Source of the DNA: JBDNDK01 sp046719185
GTDB lineage: Bacteria; Armatimonadota; UBA5829
DNA length: 25,598 nucleotides
Assembly: GCA_046719185.1 (NCBI GenBank)
Contig: JBDNDK010000014.1
Location: forward strand, 1-25,598
Direction: 5' to 3'
Shown here: piece after piece, positions 1 to 7,672 of the stretch
Layout: every line of letters starts with the position of its first letter
How positions within the stretch are numbered: position 1 is the first letter of the stretch
Translations under genes and position numbers: made by a program
Notes under the pieces: generated by a model
What the model saw: only the letters and a program-made list of their open reading frames with translations
Told to the model about the DNA's origin: nothing
Database searches by the model: none

Positions 1-1218
1 CCGCGCCCGCCCAGCGGTAGAGCTAAAGGAATGTATGCAACACCACTAAAAAATCAATTTGCTGATGTTGGAGAAGTTGTTGGTATATATGATATCAACA
101 AGCTTAGATCAGAGTATGTAAAAAAATCTGTTGGTCTTGATTGTGAAGTATTTACAGACCCTGATGAAATGATTGCTAAAGCAAAGCCTGATGCAGGCAT
201 TGTAACAACAGTTGATAGATTCCATCATGAGTACATAATTAAATGCCTTGAAAATGGAATGGACGCTATCACAGAAAAACCTATGACTATTGATGCTGAA
301 AAATGTAATGCTATTCTTGAAGCTGAACAAAGAACAGGTAAAAAGGTAACTGTTACATTTAACTATAGATATGCTCCTTATGCCACTGCTATCAAACAAG
401 CATTAAAAGATGGGATTATTGGAAATATTTTATGTGTTGATTTTGAATATCTATTAGATACTTCACATGGTGCTGATTACTTCAGAAGATGGCATAGAAG
501 AAAAGAAAACTCTGGTGGTCTTTTAGTTCACAAATCTACTCATCATTTTGATCTTATCAACTGGTGGATTGATGATGAGCCGGAAGAAGTGATGGCATTT
601 GGAACACTCAGATTCTATGGTCCCACAAGAGAAGAAAGAGGAGAAAGATGCTCTACTTGCAAATATGATAAAACTTGTGAATACTATAGAGACATGAAAA
701 GCAATGAAACATTAAAGCAAATGTATTTTGATTGTGAGTCTGAAGATGGATATTTTAGAGATAGATGTGTGTTTGATCCTGAAATTGATATAGAAGACTC
801 AATGAGTGTGAATGTAAAATATAAAAAAGGTGCTGTTCTTAGCTATTCACTTATTGCACATTCTCCATATGAGGGTTATATGGCTACATTCAGCGGCACT
901 AATGGCAGAATGGAAATAGCTGAGTATCACTCTGGTTTGAGAAGAAATGAGCCTTGCTACTATTTTGATATTTATGACAGACAAGGTAGAAAAATTAATT
1001 ATACAGTGCCAAAGGCTAGTGGCGGTCATGGTGGCGGAGATGAAAGACTTCTTAATATGCTCTTTAGAGGCGGAGTAGCTGACCCACTTGGTCATCAGGC
1101 TGGCTCTTATGCTGGAGCAGTGTCTATTCTCACAGGGATTGCTGCCAATACATCTATCAAAGAAGGTAGAAATGTGAAAATTAATGACCTTGTTCCATTG
1201 GATAAATATAGAAAATGA
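1..1218 (+). CDS. Gfo/Idh/MocA family oxidoreductase (5'-partial)
   Basis: This looks like an NAD(P)-dependent sugar or inositol oxidoreductase. The frame is open to the left edge, and residues just before the first ATG (position 31), read SGRAKG, look like the end of the glycine-rich Rossmann loop. The true start is therefore outside the window and ATG 31 is internal. The EKPM motif near position 270, typical of the family, follows an alternating Rossmann core. The C-terminal part is the mixed alpha/beta substrate domain with the family-type HKSTHHFDLINWW stretch near 530-570. A cysteine cluster (CSTC at 649-660, then further Cys to about 765) sits inside the substrate domain and may bind a metal. 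The substrate cannot be told from sequence. A strong terminator follows, so the gene ends its own transcript. Confidence 0.9.
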   Translation, partial: PRPPSGRAKGMYATPLKNQFADVGEVVGIYDINKLRSEYVKKSVGLDCEVFTDPDEMIAKAKPDAGIVTTVDRFHHEYIIKCLENGMDAITEKPMTIDAEKCNAILEAEQRTGKKVTVTFNYRYAPYATAIKQALKDGIIGNILCVDFEYLLDTSHGADYFRRWHRRKENSGGLLVHKSTHHFDLINWWIDDEPEEVMAFGTLRFYGPTREERGERCSTCKYDKTCEYYRDMKSNETLKQMYFDCESEDGYFRDRCVFDPEIDIEDSMSVNVKYKKGAVLSYSLIAHSPYEGYMATFSGTNGRMEIAEYHSGLRRNEPCYYFDIYDRQGRKINYTVPKASGGHGGGDERLLNMLFRGGVADPLGHQAGSYAGAVSILTGIAANTSIKEGRNVKINDLVPLDKYRK

Positions 1219-1239
1219 TTTATAGTCTGTTAGAAAAAT

Positions 1240-1267
1240 AAATATAGATATATAAATATAGATATAT
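1240..1267. repeat. Perfect 14-bp tandem duplication
   Basis: AAATATAGATATAT occurs twice head to tail in the spacer after the Gfo/Idh gene. A similar TAAATATAGA string occurs at the end of that gene around 1203. It is an AT-rich local duplication with no evident function. Confidence 0.85.
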
Positions 1268-1270
1268 AAT

Positions 1271-1303
1271 AGAATGCTAAGATTAAACCTTAGCATTCTT
1301 TTT
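1271..1303 (+). terminator. Rho-independent terminator after the Gfo/Idh gene
   Basis: A perfect 11-bp stem (AGAATGCTAAG 1271-1281 with CTTAGCATTCT 1289-1299), a 7-nt loop and a run of five T form a textbook intrinsic terminator. It separates the Gfo/Idh gene from the URO-D-like pair, whose promoter must lie in the short AT-rich spacer after it. A TATAAT hexamer at 1308-1313 is the only candidate seen there, with no good -35. Confidence 0.9.
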
Positions 1304-1350
1304 GCTTTATAATTAATTATTTATAGAAAATAATATTTGAAAGGCTTTAT

Positions 1351-2442
1351 ATGACTAAAAGAGAAAGATACCTAAAAGCTCTCAGAAATGAGCAGGTAGA
1401 TCATCTTGTCTGGGCACCTAATTTTGACTATTGGTATGGTATTAATAAAGCTCAAGGCACTTTGCCTGATCAATATAAGGACAGCTCCAGAGATGATATA
1501 GTAAGAGCAATTGATGCAACAATTTGGGCTAGAGCAGGTGGAATTAGAATTGTTTATGACAGCTCTGTTAAAGTTAAAAATTATAAAGAGGGTAGTGAAA
1601 CAATTGATATTCTTGAAACACCAATAGGCACGGTGAGACAAGTGCATGTGCCAACTGAAAGTAAGCACAGCACTGCATTTTTGAAAGAACATTTTGTAAA
1701 AGATTTGGACTCAATGAAGGTGATGCAGTATGTTGTGGAGTCTGCTCATTGTGAATTTGATCCAGAACCAGCCAAGCAGACACTAAGAAATGTTGGAGAT
1801 GACGGTATTGCTCTTGCACAAGTATTTTGTGTACCATTTATACAATTCACAAAAACAGATGCAGGATATGAAAATGGTCTTTATATGTGGATGGATTATA
1901 AAGAAGAAGTAGATAAGCTCTGCAATGCATATCAAAGGCTATTTTTGGAAGGAATATCATTAATGGCTGATAGCTGTTTAGATGTGATAAGTGTGAATGA
2001 TAACATGGATGGTGTGATGATATCACCTGAGATATTCAAAGAATATGCTATTCCATTCTATCAGGAAGCTAGAAAAATTGTTAATGCTAAGGGCAAACTT
2101 TTTCAGGGACATTGGTGTGGCAGAACACAAAGCCTGCTGCCTTTAGTTCCAGAATGTGGTCTTAATATTGTGGAAGCTATTGTTTCACAACCAATGGCTG
2201 ATATTAGTCTTAATGAAGCACTTGATTTGCTTAAAGGTGAGGTTGTGATGCAGGGAGGTATACCTGCAGTGATAGTTTGCAATGAAGGTGGAAGTTATGA
2301 TGATTTTGTAAGGTACCTTAGAGAAGTGATAGAACCATTAAAGAATAGAAAAGGTTTTATACTGGGTATGAGTGATAATGTTCCTCCAAATGCTGATTTC
2401 AAGAGAATTGAGAAAGTTGCTGAAATATTAAATATAAAGTAA
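1351..2442 (+). CDS. URO-D/MtaA-like protein 1
   Basis: This 363-aa protein belongs to the uroporphyrinogen decarboxylase-like superfamily, which also includes the MtaA/CmuA corrinoid methyltransferases. It has the usual family length and an MTKRERxLxAL-type N-terminus. A GHWCG motif places His254 and Cys256 where MtaA-type enzymes carry His-x-Cys zinc ligands. True HemE is unlikely because no haem genes are nearby and the N-terminal arginine signature is not evident. The start is supported by GAAAGG 6 nt upstream. A second paralogue follows after 10 nt, so the two probably form an operon. Close relatives next to Gfo/Idh genes are common in heterotrophs with poorly defined roles. The substrate is unknown, and no corrinoid protein or MtaB-like partner is in view. 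Confidence 0.85.
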   Translation: MTKRERYLKALRNEQVDHLVWAPNFDYWYGINKAQGTLPDQYKDSSRDDIVRAIDATIWARAGGIRIVYDSSVKVKNYKEGSETIDILETPIGTVRQVHVPTESKHSTAFLKEHFVKDLDSMKVMQYVVESAHCEFDPEPAKQTLRNVGDDGIALAQVFCVPFIQFTKTDAGYENGLYMWMDYKEEVDKLCNAYQRLFLEGISLMADSCLDVISVNDNMDGVMISPEIFKEYAIPFYQEARKIVNAKGKLFQGHWCGRTQSLLPLVPECGLNIVEAIVSQPMADISLNEALDLLKGEVVMQGGIPAVIVCNEGGSYDDFVRYLREVIEPLKNRKGFILGMSDNVPPNADFKRIEKVAEILNIK

Positions 2443-2452
2443 GGTAGAAAAG

Positions 2453-3457
2453 ATGACAAAAAGAGAAAGAGTGCTAAGTGCTATAAACCATAAAGAAACT
2501 GATTATGTGCCATATCAGATAGATTTAACATATCAGGCATATGAAAGATTAACTGAATACACTGGTGACCCAGATTGGATAAATAAAATTGGAAACCATT
2601 TAGCATTTACAGGTTATGGCAAAATTGAAGAAATGAAAGATAGATGCGGATATTTCCAAGACCAGTTTGGAGTTGTTTGGAACAGAACTGGTGCTGATAA
2701 AGATATCGGTGTAATTGATGATATTATTCTCAAAGACACCACATTAGATGGATATGAATTCCCATATATAGATGAAAAAGAAATTAGAGCTCAGTGTGAA
2801 GCATTAATTAACTCTGAAGATGACAAATGCAAGGTGTTTGGTATTGGTTTTTCTATGTTTGAAAGAGCTTGGACTCTAAGAGGAATGGAAAACCTGCTTG
2901 CAGATATGATAATGGAGCCAGAATTTGTGCACACTCTATTAAATGCAATCTGTGAGCATAATCTTGAAGTATTAAGAATAGCACTAGATTATGATTTTGA
3001 CTCTATATATTTTGGTGATGATTGGGGACAACAAAAAGGCACAATAATGGGTCCTAATTATTGGAGAGAGTTTATAAAGCCTTATGTGGCAAAGATGTAT
3101 GCAAAAGTAAAAGAAAAAGATAAATTTATAATCCAGCATTCTTGTGGAGATATAGAAGAAATATTCCCAGATTTAATTGAGATAGGTCTAGATGTGTATC
3201 AGACATTCCAACCTGAGATATATGACATTAGAAAAGTAAAAAGAGAGTTTGGGAAAGATTTATCTTTTTTTGGTGGAATGAGCACTCAGACAGTTTTGCC
3301 AAGGTCAACTCCAGAGCAAGTAAAAGAGAATGCAAAAGAAATAATATCTATAATGAAAGAAAATGGGGGATATATTGCAAGTCCTACACATGCAGTGCCA
3401 TTTGATGTGCCTCCAGAGAACATAATAGCTCTAGCAGAGGTATTTCAAAATCAGTAG
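2453..3457 (+). CDS. URO-D/MtaA-like protein 2
   Basis: This 334-aa paralogue of the preceding protein has a nearly identical start (MTKRER). It shows a FGDDWG stretch near residues 187-192 and an HSCG motif (His229, Cys231) matching the His-x-Cys metal site of MtaA-like URO-D proteins. The MtaA-type C-terminal third cysteine is not evident. AAGG lies close upstream of the ATG and only 10 nt separate the genes, indicating co-transcription. The two proteins differ strongly outside the motifs, so this is an old duplication and they may act as a pair. The gene ends 5 nt from the stop of the converging Crp-type gene, with no terminator between. The function could be a methyl or one-carbon transfer step, but this is not demonstrated. 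Confidence 0.85.
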   Translation: MTKRERVLSAINHKETDYVPYQIDLTYQAYERLTEYTGDPDWINKIGNHLAFTGYGKIEEMKDRCGYFQDQFGVVWNRTGADKDIGVIDDIILKDTTLDGYEFPYIDEKEIRAQCEALINSEDDKCKVFGIGFSMFERAWTLRGMENLLADMIMEPEFVHTLLNAICEHNLEVLRIALDYDFDSIYFGDDWGQQKGTIMGPNYWREFIKPYVAKMYAKVKEKDKFIIQHSCGDIEEIFPDLIEIGLDVYQTFQPEIYDIRKVKREFGKDLSFFGGMSTQTVLPRSTPEQVKENAKEIISIMKENGGYIASPTHAVPFDVPPENIIALAEVFQNQ

Positions 3458-3462
3458 AAGAT

Positions 3463-4137
3463 CTAAATATTAATCAAGTTTTCAAGCTCTGTTTTGTTGT
3501 TGATTATTATTTCTTTGCCTGTTACTTGGATTATATTTTCAGCCTCTAGTCTTGCTAAAAGTCTTGATAAGGTTTCACTTGCAATGCCCAGTTTTGCAGC
3601 TAGTGTTTGCTTGGTGATATGAAGTTTTATTTTAGGTGATGATTGGTTTTTAGATTCAGTTAAAAGAAAATCAGCCAGTCTTGAACCTGAGTCTTTTAGT
3701 GCTAAAGATTCAATATTTCTAAGTAGCATTTGTGATCTTCTAGCCATTGCAGCCATTAGATTAAAACTCAAGCTGGGTTTTTGCTGCAATAGATTTATAA
3801 AATCTCTTTTGGGAAGAAATATGAGAGAAGTTTTTTTAATTGCAGATGCTGTAGCTGGATAGCCTTCATCTAAGAATATTGCAGCTTCTGCCACAGTATC
3901 ATAGGGCAATGCCACATGTACCACATGTTCTTTGCCATCTGGTGATTCTTTATATACTTTCACAGCTCCTTCTTCAACTATATACATTCCATTACATTCC
4001 TCACCCTCATAAAAAATAACAGTATTTTGAGGTTGAGATATTCTCTTTGCAATGGCTCTGACTTCAAGAAATTCTTTTTCAGGAAGCTGATTAAATAGAA
4101 AAGTTGATTTTAGAGTGTCAGAAATTGTTCTATCCAT
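3463..4137 (-). CDS. Crp/Fnr-family transcriptional regulator
   Basis: This 224-aa protein has an N-terminal cyclic-nucleotide-binding-type beta barrel (about residues 12-120), a dimerisation helix (about 125-150) and a C-terminal winged HTH at about 170-210. The recognition segment is TKQTLAAKLGIASETLSRLL. It has only one cysteine (Cys48), so it is not an FNR-type iron-sulphur sensor. The segment corresponding to the cAMP phosphate-binding loop reads DEGYPATA, without the Arg-Ser of E. coli CRP, so cAMP is an unlikely ligand. There is no Shine-Dalgarno sequence. The ATG follows directly after the T-run of the PEP-CTERM gene's terminator, so expression probably depends on read-through of that hairpin or on a promoter overlapping it. 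The target genes are unknown. Confidence 0.92.
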   Translation of the reverse strand: MDRTISDTLKSTFLFNQLPEKEFLEVRAIAKRISQPQNTVIFYEGEECNGMYIVEEGAVKVYKESPDGKEHVVHVALPYDTVAEAAIFLDEGYPATASAIKKTSLIFLPKRDFINLLQQKPSLSFNLMAAMARRSQMLLRNIESLALKDSGSRLADFLLTESKNQSSPKIKLHITKQTLAAKLGIASETLSRLLARLEAENIIQVTGKEIIINNKTELENLINI

Positions 4138-4140
4138 AAA

Positions 4141-4173
4141 AAATAAAGCCCGATTTATTTAGTTAAATCGGGC
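4141..4173 (-). terminator. Hairpin and T-run between PEP-CTERM gene and regulator
   Basis: A perfect 10-bp stem (GCCCGATTTA 4148-4157 with TAAATCGGGC 4164-4173) has a 6-nt loop. Read on the minus strand it is followed by TTTATTTTTT, giving an intrinsic terminator for the PEP-CTERM gene. It ends only a few bases before the start codon of the Crp-type gene, so it may double as an attenuator controlling how much transcription enters the regulator. Confidence 0.85.
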
Positions 4174-4202
4174 AATGGTAAAATCCTTCTTTTGTGTGAG
4201 AA

Positions 4203-4904
4203 TTATTTTTTGATTCTTCTTACTCCAGCTATGCCAAGTCCAGCAAGACCAGTAAGCATTGCAGCTAAAGTTCCGGGCTCAGGAATAACTAAAGTTCCCT
4301 GCATATTTCCAATTAAACCTTTTAGATCGCTGCTTGGGTCTCTTGGATTAACTAATATTTCATTCATATTATATGCACCCATTTTTGTTAAATAAATACT
4401 TTCAACATCCCACAAATCAGTTGCAGGAATTAAAGCAGGTCTTGTAAAAACTGCTGAGCCGTAACCTTGATATAACTGCACATCAGCAGCTGGCATAAAT
4501 TCTGCAGGAATAACAAACAAAGAATAATCTTTGCTGTAGATAAAAGAAAAGTTTGTTATCTCTCCTTCCCATATAAGATCACCGCCGCCATTCTTGCCTG
4601 TTCTAATGTCAAAGGTTCCACTAATGAAGTTAAGCTTCCACATATTTTCATCAGCTAAATCTTCACCTGTTGTGCTAACTGCATTTATAATTCTAAACCA
4701 TGCAGCTATTTGATTTGTGCCAGCAAAAAGAAGTCTGCCATCTGCATTAAGAACAGTTCCTGCAGAAATAGGATTGTTTACCTCTCCAAATATTATCTCA
4801 AAGTCATCTTGCAAATCAAAAATTGGTTCTGGGTCAAGTGCATAGGCACTACTTACTGCAAATACTAAGATAATAGTAGTTAATACAGCATAAATTTTTG
4901 TCAT
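4203..4904 (-). CDS. PEP-CTERM sorting-domain protein
   Basis: This is an exported protein of 233 aa. It has an N-terminal signal peptide (residues 1-22, AYA before the cut) and a C-terminal PEP-CTERM tail at about 206-233, made of PEP, a hydrophobic stretch and the basic end RRIKK. Such tails are recognised and cut by an exosortase, usually in diderms that make exopolysaccharide. No exosortase is in the window. The middle part is beta-rich and I do not recognise it. The start is ATG 4904, because AGGATGGAAG lies just upstream and the signal peptide then begins properly. A longer reading from TTG 4940 would add 12 unlikely residues. A sigma-54 promoter and an inverted repeat lie upstream, and a terminator lies downstream. 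Confidence 0.88.
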   Translation of the reverse strand: MTKIYAVLTTIILVFAVSSAYALDPEPIFDLQDDFEIIFGEVNNPISAGTVLNADGRLLFAGTNQIAAWFRIINAVSTTGEDLADENMWKLNFISGTFDIRTGKNGGGDLIWEGEITNFSFIYSKDYSLFVIPAEFMPAADVQLYQGYGSAVFTRPALIPATDLWDVESIYLTKMGAYNMNEILVNPRDPSSDLKGLIGNMQGTLVIPEPGTLAAMLTGLAGLGIAGVRRIKK

Positions 4905-4981
4905 ATAACTTCCATCCTTTCTGAGCCAATTTCTCGACAAATATATTCATTTATTGCAAATAAGATTGCTATATCTTAGTA

Positions 4982-4999
4982 TTGCAATATCCTTGCCAA
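4982..4999 (-). promoter_or_regulatory. Sigma-54 (-24/-12) promoter of the PEP-CTERM gene
   Basis: On the minus strand the sequence reads TTGGCAAGGATATTGCAA. The invariant GG (4996-4997) and GC (4984-4985) are separated by exactly 10 nt, as sigma-54 requires, and nearly all flanking positions fit TTGGCACG-N4-TTGCA. Transcription should begin near 4972, leaving a leader of about 68 nt. PEP-CTERM genes in Zoogloea are known to depend on RpoN with the PrsK/PrsR two-component system, which fits. An activator and RpoN would be encoded elsewhere. Confidence 0.75.
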
Positions 5000-5011
5000 T
5001 TGAAGGCTTTC

Positions 5012-5024
5012 GAGAAAATTTCTC
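5012..5024. promoter_or_regulatory. Small palindrome upstream of the sigma-54 promoter
   Basis: GAGAAA-A-TTTCTC, with 6-bp arms and a 1-nt centre, lies 13 bp upstream of the -24 element. TCGAGAAA also recurs in inverted orientation at 4929-4936. It could be a protein-binding site. It is not followed by a T-run on the gene strand, so it is not a terminator for the aminopeptidase gene. Confidence 0.35.
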
Positions 5025-5066
5025 AAAAAAAACAAAAAATATTGCTCAGTTTTATATTCGGAAGTT

Positions 5067-5090
5067 TCACAAAATAAATTAAATTTGTGA
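5067..5090. promoter_or_regulatory. Inverted repeat at enhancer distance from the sigma-54 promoter
   Basis: TCACAAA-N10-TTTGTGA has perfect 7-bp arms. Its centre is about 107 bp upstream of the start site predicted from the sigma-54 promoter, the usual place for an enhancer-binding protein site. No T-run follows on the minus strand, so it does not look like the terminator of the aminopeptidase gene. The half-sites also resemble Crp-type TGTGA half-sites, though with a wider spacer. Confidence 0.45.
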
Positions 5091-5106
5091 TGAGGTAATT
5101 GAGGTT

Positions 5107-6594
5107 TTATATATCTAATAAATAGCTTACAAGTGTACCTGTGCCGACTCCAGTGGAGCCAACCCTGCTTGTTAGTGTCTCTGTTTTGGTTTCAATAGAG
5201 GATAAATCTAAATGTGCCCAAGTTTTGTTTTCTACAAATTGTGAAATAAACAATCCGGCAGTGATAGCACCACCTTCTTGGCCCGGTGCATTTATAAAAT
5301 CTGCTGTCTCACTTTTTAGTAGTGATATATAATCTTCATAAAGTGGCAGCTGCCAGAAAATCTCACAGCATTTTGCACCACATCTAATCAAATCATTCAC
5401 CAATTTGCTATCATTGCCAATTATTCCGGATATTCCTCTGCCAAGAGCTATAATGCAAGCACCCGTGAGAGTTGCAATATCTATCAATTCATCAGCACCT
5501 TCTCTAGCAGCATAAGTGAGAGCGTCTGCTAATATTAGTCTTCCCTCAGCATCTGTATTGTTTATTTCAACTGTCTGTCCGCTTAGTGAGGTAAACACAT
5601 CTCCAGGATGAATTGATTTGTTTCCAATTTCATTAGTTACAGCCGGCACTATAGCAATCACATTAACAAGCGGCTTTGCCTTTCCCACTGCTTCCATTGC
5701 ACACAACACAGCAGCAGCACCGCTCATATCATCTTTCATACCATACATTTTATCAGCAGTTTTTAGTGAGTATCCGCCAGTATCAAAAGTAACACCCTTA
5801 CCAACTATTGCCACTGTTTTCTTTGCATTTGGTGATGTGTATCTAATATCTATAAAATACGGTTCATCGCTTGATCCTCTTGATACAGCACTCACCAATC
5901 CCATGCCTTTTTCTTCAATACTTTCTCTGTCTAAAATTGTGCAGGACAGATTGTATTTCTTAGCAATATCAGAAGCAAAATCAGCTAGAGTTTTGGGATT
6001 TAGATAGTTTGAAGGTTCATTTGATAGGTCTCTTGATTTGTTTACTGCTTCTCCAATAATAGAACCTGTTGATATGCCTTTTTCTATATCAGAGATTTTT
6101 GTGCCATCTATTTCTACAATGGTTATTTCTTCAACTTTATTATCACTCTTCTCTTTTGTTTTGTGTTTATCAAATCTATATAGACCCAAAAGAGAGCCAA
6201 TAGTTAATGATTTAGCACTTTCATAATGAGAAAATCCGCCTATTCCAGAGCCATGCAAAATAGTGCCAATTTTCTTGGCATTTATCTTTTCACATTCTCT
6301 TGCAGCAGCAGAGCTAGCCTTTATCATTTGGTCTATACCAAAATCTGCTTGCTTGCCAAGCCCTACTACTACAATAGTATCACTCTTTATTCCCTTGCAA
6401 TTTCTTAAAATAAGTGTTTCTGCAAGTTTGCCAGAGAAATTTTCTTTGTTTATTGTTCTAGATATCAAACCATTAACAGCCCTATCAACAGCACCAGTTC
6501 CACCGCCGGGCATAGTAACACCTTCAAATAAATTTATTATTAATGCATCACATGCAAAGTCTGTCAAAGAGCAGTTAATGGTGTTTATTATCAT
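5107..6594 (-). CDS. pepA: M17 leucyl aminopeptidase
   Basis: This is a cytosolic zinc or manganese aminopeptidase of 495 aa that releases N-terminal residues from peptides, normally as a hexamer. The family signature NTDAEGRL is present. The metal ligands and catalytic residues line up with E. coli PepA at an offset of four: Lys266, Asp271, Lys278, Asp289, Asp348, Glu350 and Arg352. The N-terminal alpha/beta domain (about 1-155) is present. AAGGA 9 nt upstream of the ATG supports the start. It is the last gene of the aldolase-MDR-SDR-GH130 operon, 18 nt after the GH130 gene, an unusual partner for sugar enzymes. A role in DNA binding, as for PepA in Xer recombination, is possible but not indicated. 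Confidence 0.95.
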   Translation of the reverse strand: MIINTINCSLTDFACDALIINLFEGVTMPGGGTGAVDRAVNGLISRTINKENFSGKLAETLILRNCKGIKSDTIVVVGLGKQADFGIDQMIKASSAAARECEKINAKKIGTILHGSGIGGFSHYESAKSLTIGSLLGLYRFDKHKTKEKSDNKVEEITIVEIDGTKISDIEKGISTGSIIGEAVNKSRDLSNEPSNYLNPKTLADFASDIAKKYNLSCTILDRESIEEKGMGLVSAVSRGSSDEPYFIDIRYTSPNAKKTVAIVGKGVTFDTGGYSLKTADKMYGMKDDMSGAAAVLCAMEAVGKAKPLVNVIAIVPAVTNEIGNKSIHPGDVFTSLSGQTVEINNTDAEGRLILADALTYAAREGADELIDIATLTGACIIALGRGISGIIGNDSKLVNDLIRCGAKCCEIFWQLPLYEDYISLLKSETADFINAPGQEGGAITAGLFISQFVENKTWAHLDLSSIETKTETLTSRVGSTGVGTGTLVSYLLDI

Positions 6595-6612
6595 CTATCT
6601 ATATCCTTTATT

Positions 6613-7668
6613 TTATAATGATACTAAGCTGTTCAGCATTTCTTTTAGGCTTACATCAGCAGCAGCCATATATTCATCGGATGCACCATAATAGATAGTC
6701 ACTCTATCTCCATCCACTAAAGCACCGCAAGTGAACACAACATTTTTCATAAATCCATCTGTTTCATATACAGCTTCTGGTTTCATCATTGGTTCAGGAG
6801 ATTTTGCCAATACTTTCTCTGGGTTGTCTTTATCAAGCAACAAAGCACCAAGACAATATACACCATTCTCATCAGCTGCATGATATATTTCAACCCAGCC
6901 ATCATCACACAAAAATGGCACTGCTCCACCACCAATTCTATCACCTTCCCAAGTTCCTTTTTCAGCAGCAAGCAGCAGTTTGTGTTCACCCCAATGGATA
7001 AGGTCTTCTGAATATGCTATCCACATATTTGGAGCACCCATATATCTTGGCATTGGTCTGTGCAAAGCTGCATATTTGCCATTTATTTTTTCAGGAAACA
7101 GCATTGCATCCATATTTTCAGGGCAGAATATAATACCATGCTTTTGCCAAGTTACAAAATCCTTTGTGCTTGCAAGGCATTGAGTGATTCCATGTGGATC
7201 AACACCTTTATATACAATAAAATATGTATCATCAAGAAATGTGATTCTTGGGTCCTCAAGTCCATATCTTTCATATGGCATATCCGGCCATAAAGCAGGT
7301 TTTTCTTCAATATCAAAATTGATTCCATCTTTACTTCTTGCAAGCCTTAAATGTGATATGGATGTGAGATATACTCTATCCGGAAAACAAACCACTCTAG
7401 GGTCATGCAAGCCAATATTAGGGTCTTTTTTGCTGAATTCGTGTACTACTAATTCATTTTTGCCATTTACAGTTTCCATCACAGGAACCAACACTTTATC
7501 TGGGTCACTGCTTATGGGTTTTTCAGCAACCCTCATAAGCATCACTACTTCATCACCAGCTTGAATTACACCTGCATTAAATGCACACAAAACTTCATAA
7601 CCATCAATTGACGGCTTTACATCAGTAGGCATAATCAAAGGATTTTCTGGAAAGCGGTTTATTCTCAT
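6613..7668 (-). CDS. GH130 family glycoside phosphorylase or hydrolase
   Basis: This 351-aa protein has a five-bladed beta-propeller sequence pattern of glycoside hydrolase family 130. Known members phosphorolyse beta-1,4- or beta-1,2-mannosides, giving mannose-1-phosphate, and some hydrolyse mannosides. The catalytic motif YGLEDPRI places the likely general acid at Asp139. GGGAVPF, NVVFTCGAL and the C-terminal YYGASDEYMAAA follow the usual family order. There is no signal peptide, so it acts in the cytoplasm on imported oligosaccharides. The ATG lies 4 nt after the SDR stop and its GAGG ribosome site overlaps that stop, so the two are translationally coupled. Phosphorylase versus hydrolase cannot be decided here, and the exact glycoside is unknown. 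Confidence 0.9.
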   Translation of the reverse strand: MRINRFPENPLIMPTDVKPSIDGYEVLCAFNAGVIQAGDEVVMLMRVAEKPISSDPDKVLVPVMETVNGKNELVVHEFSKKDPNIGLHDPRVVCFPDRVYLTSISHLRLARSKDGINFDIEEKPALWPDMPYERYGLEDPRITFLDDTYFIVYKGVDPHGITQCLASTKDFVTWQKHGIIFCPENMDAMLFPEKINGKYAALHRPMPRYMGAPNMWIAYSEDLIHWGEHKLLLAAEKGTWEGDRIGGGAVPFLCDDGWVEIYHAADENGVYCLGALLLDKDNPEKVLAKSPEPMMKPEAVYETDGFMKNVVFTCGALVDGDRVTIYYGASDEYMAAADVSLKEMLNSLVSL

Positions 7669-7672
7669 TAAA

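Noticed and set aside
847..1296. Open frame of about 150 codons antisense to the Gfo/Idh gene
   Set aside because: It lies entirely over a well-supported gene and its terminator, with no start signal; it is a shadow of codon bias in AT-rich DNA.
1351..2442. Genuine uroporphyrinogen decarboxylase (hemE)
   Set aside because: The His-x-Cys motif and tandem paralogy fit MtaA-like relatives, and there are no haem genes around.
5012..5090. The two inverted repeats after the aminopeptidase gene as its terminator
   Set aside because: Neither is followed by a T-run on the minus strand, and both sit upstream of a good sigma-54 promoter, so a regulatory role is more likely.
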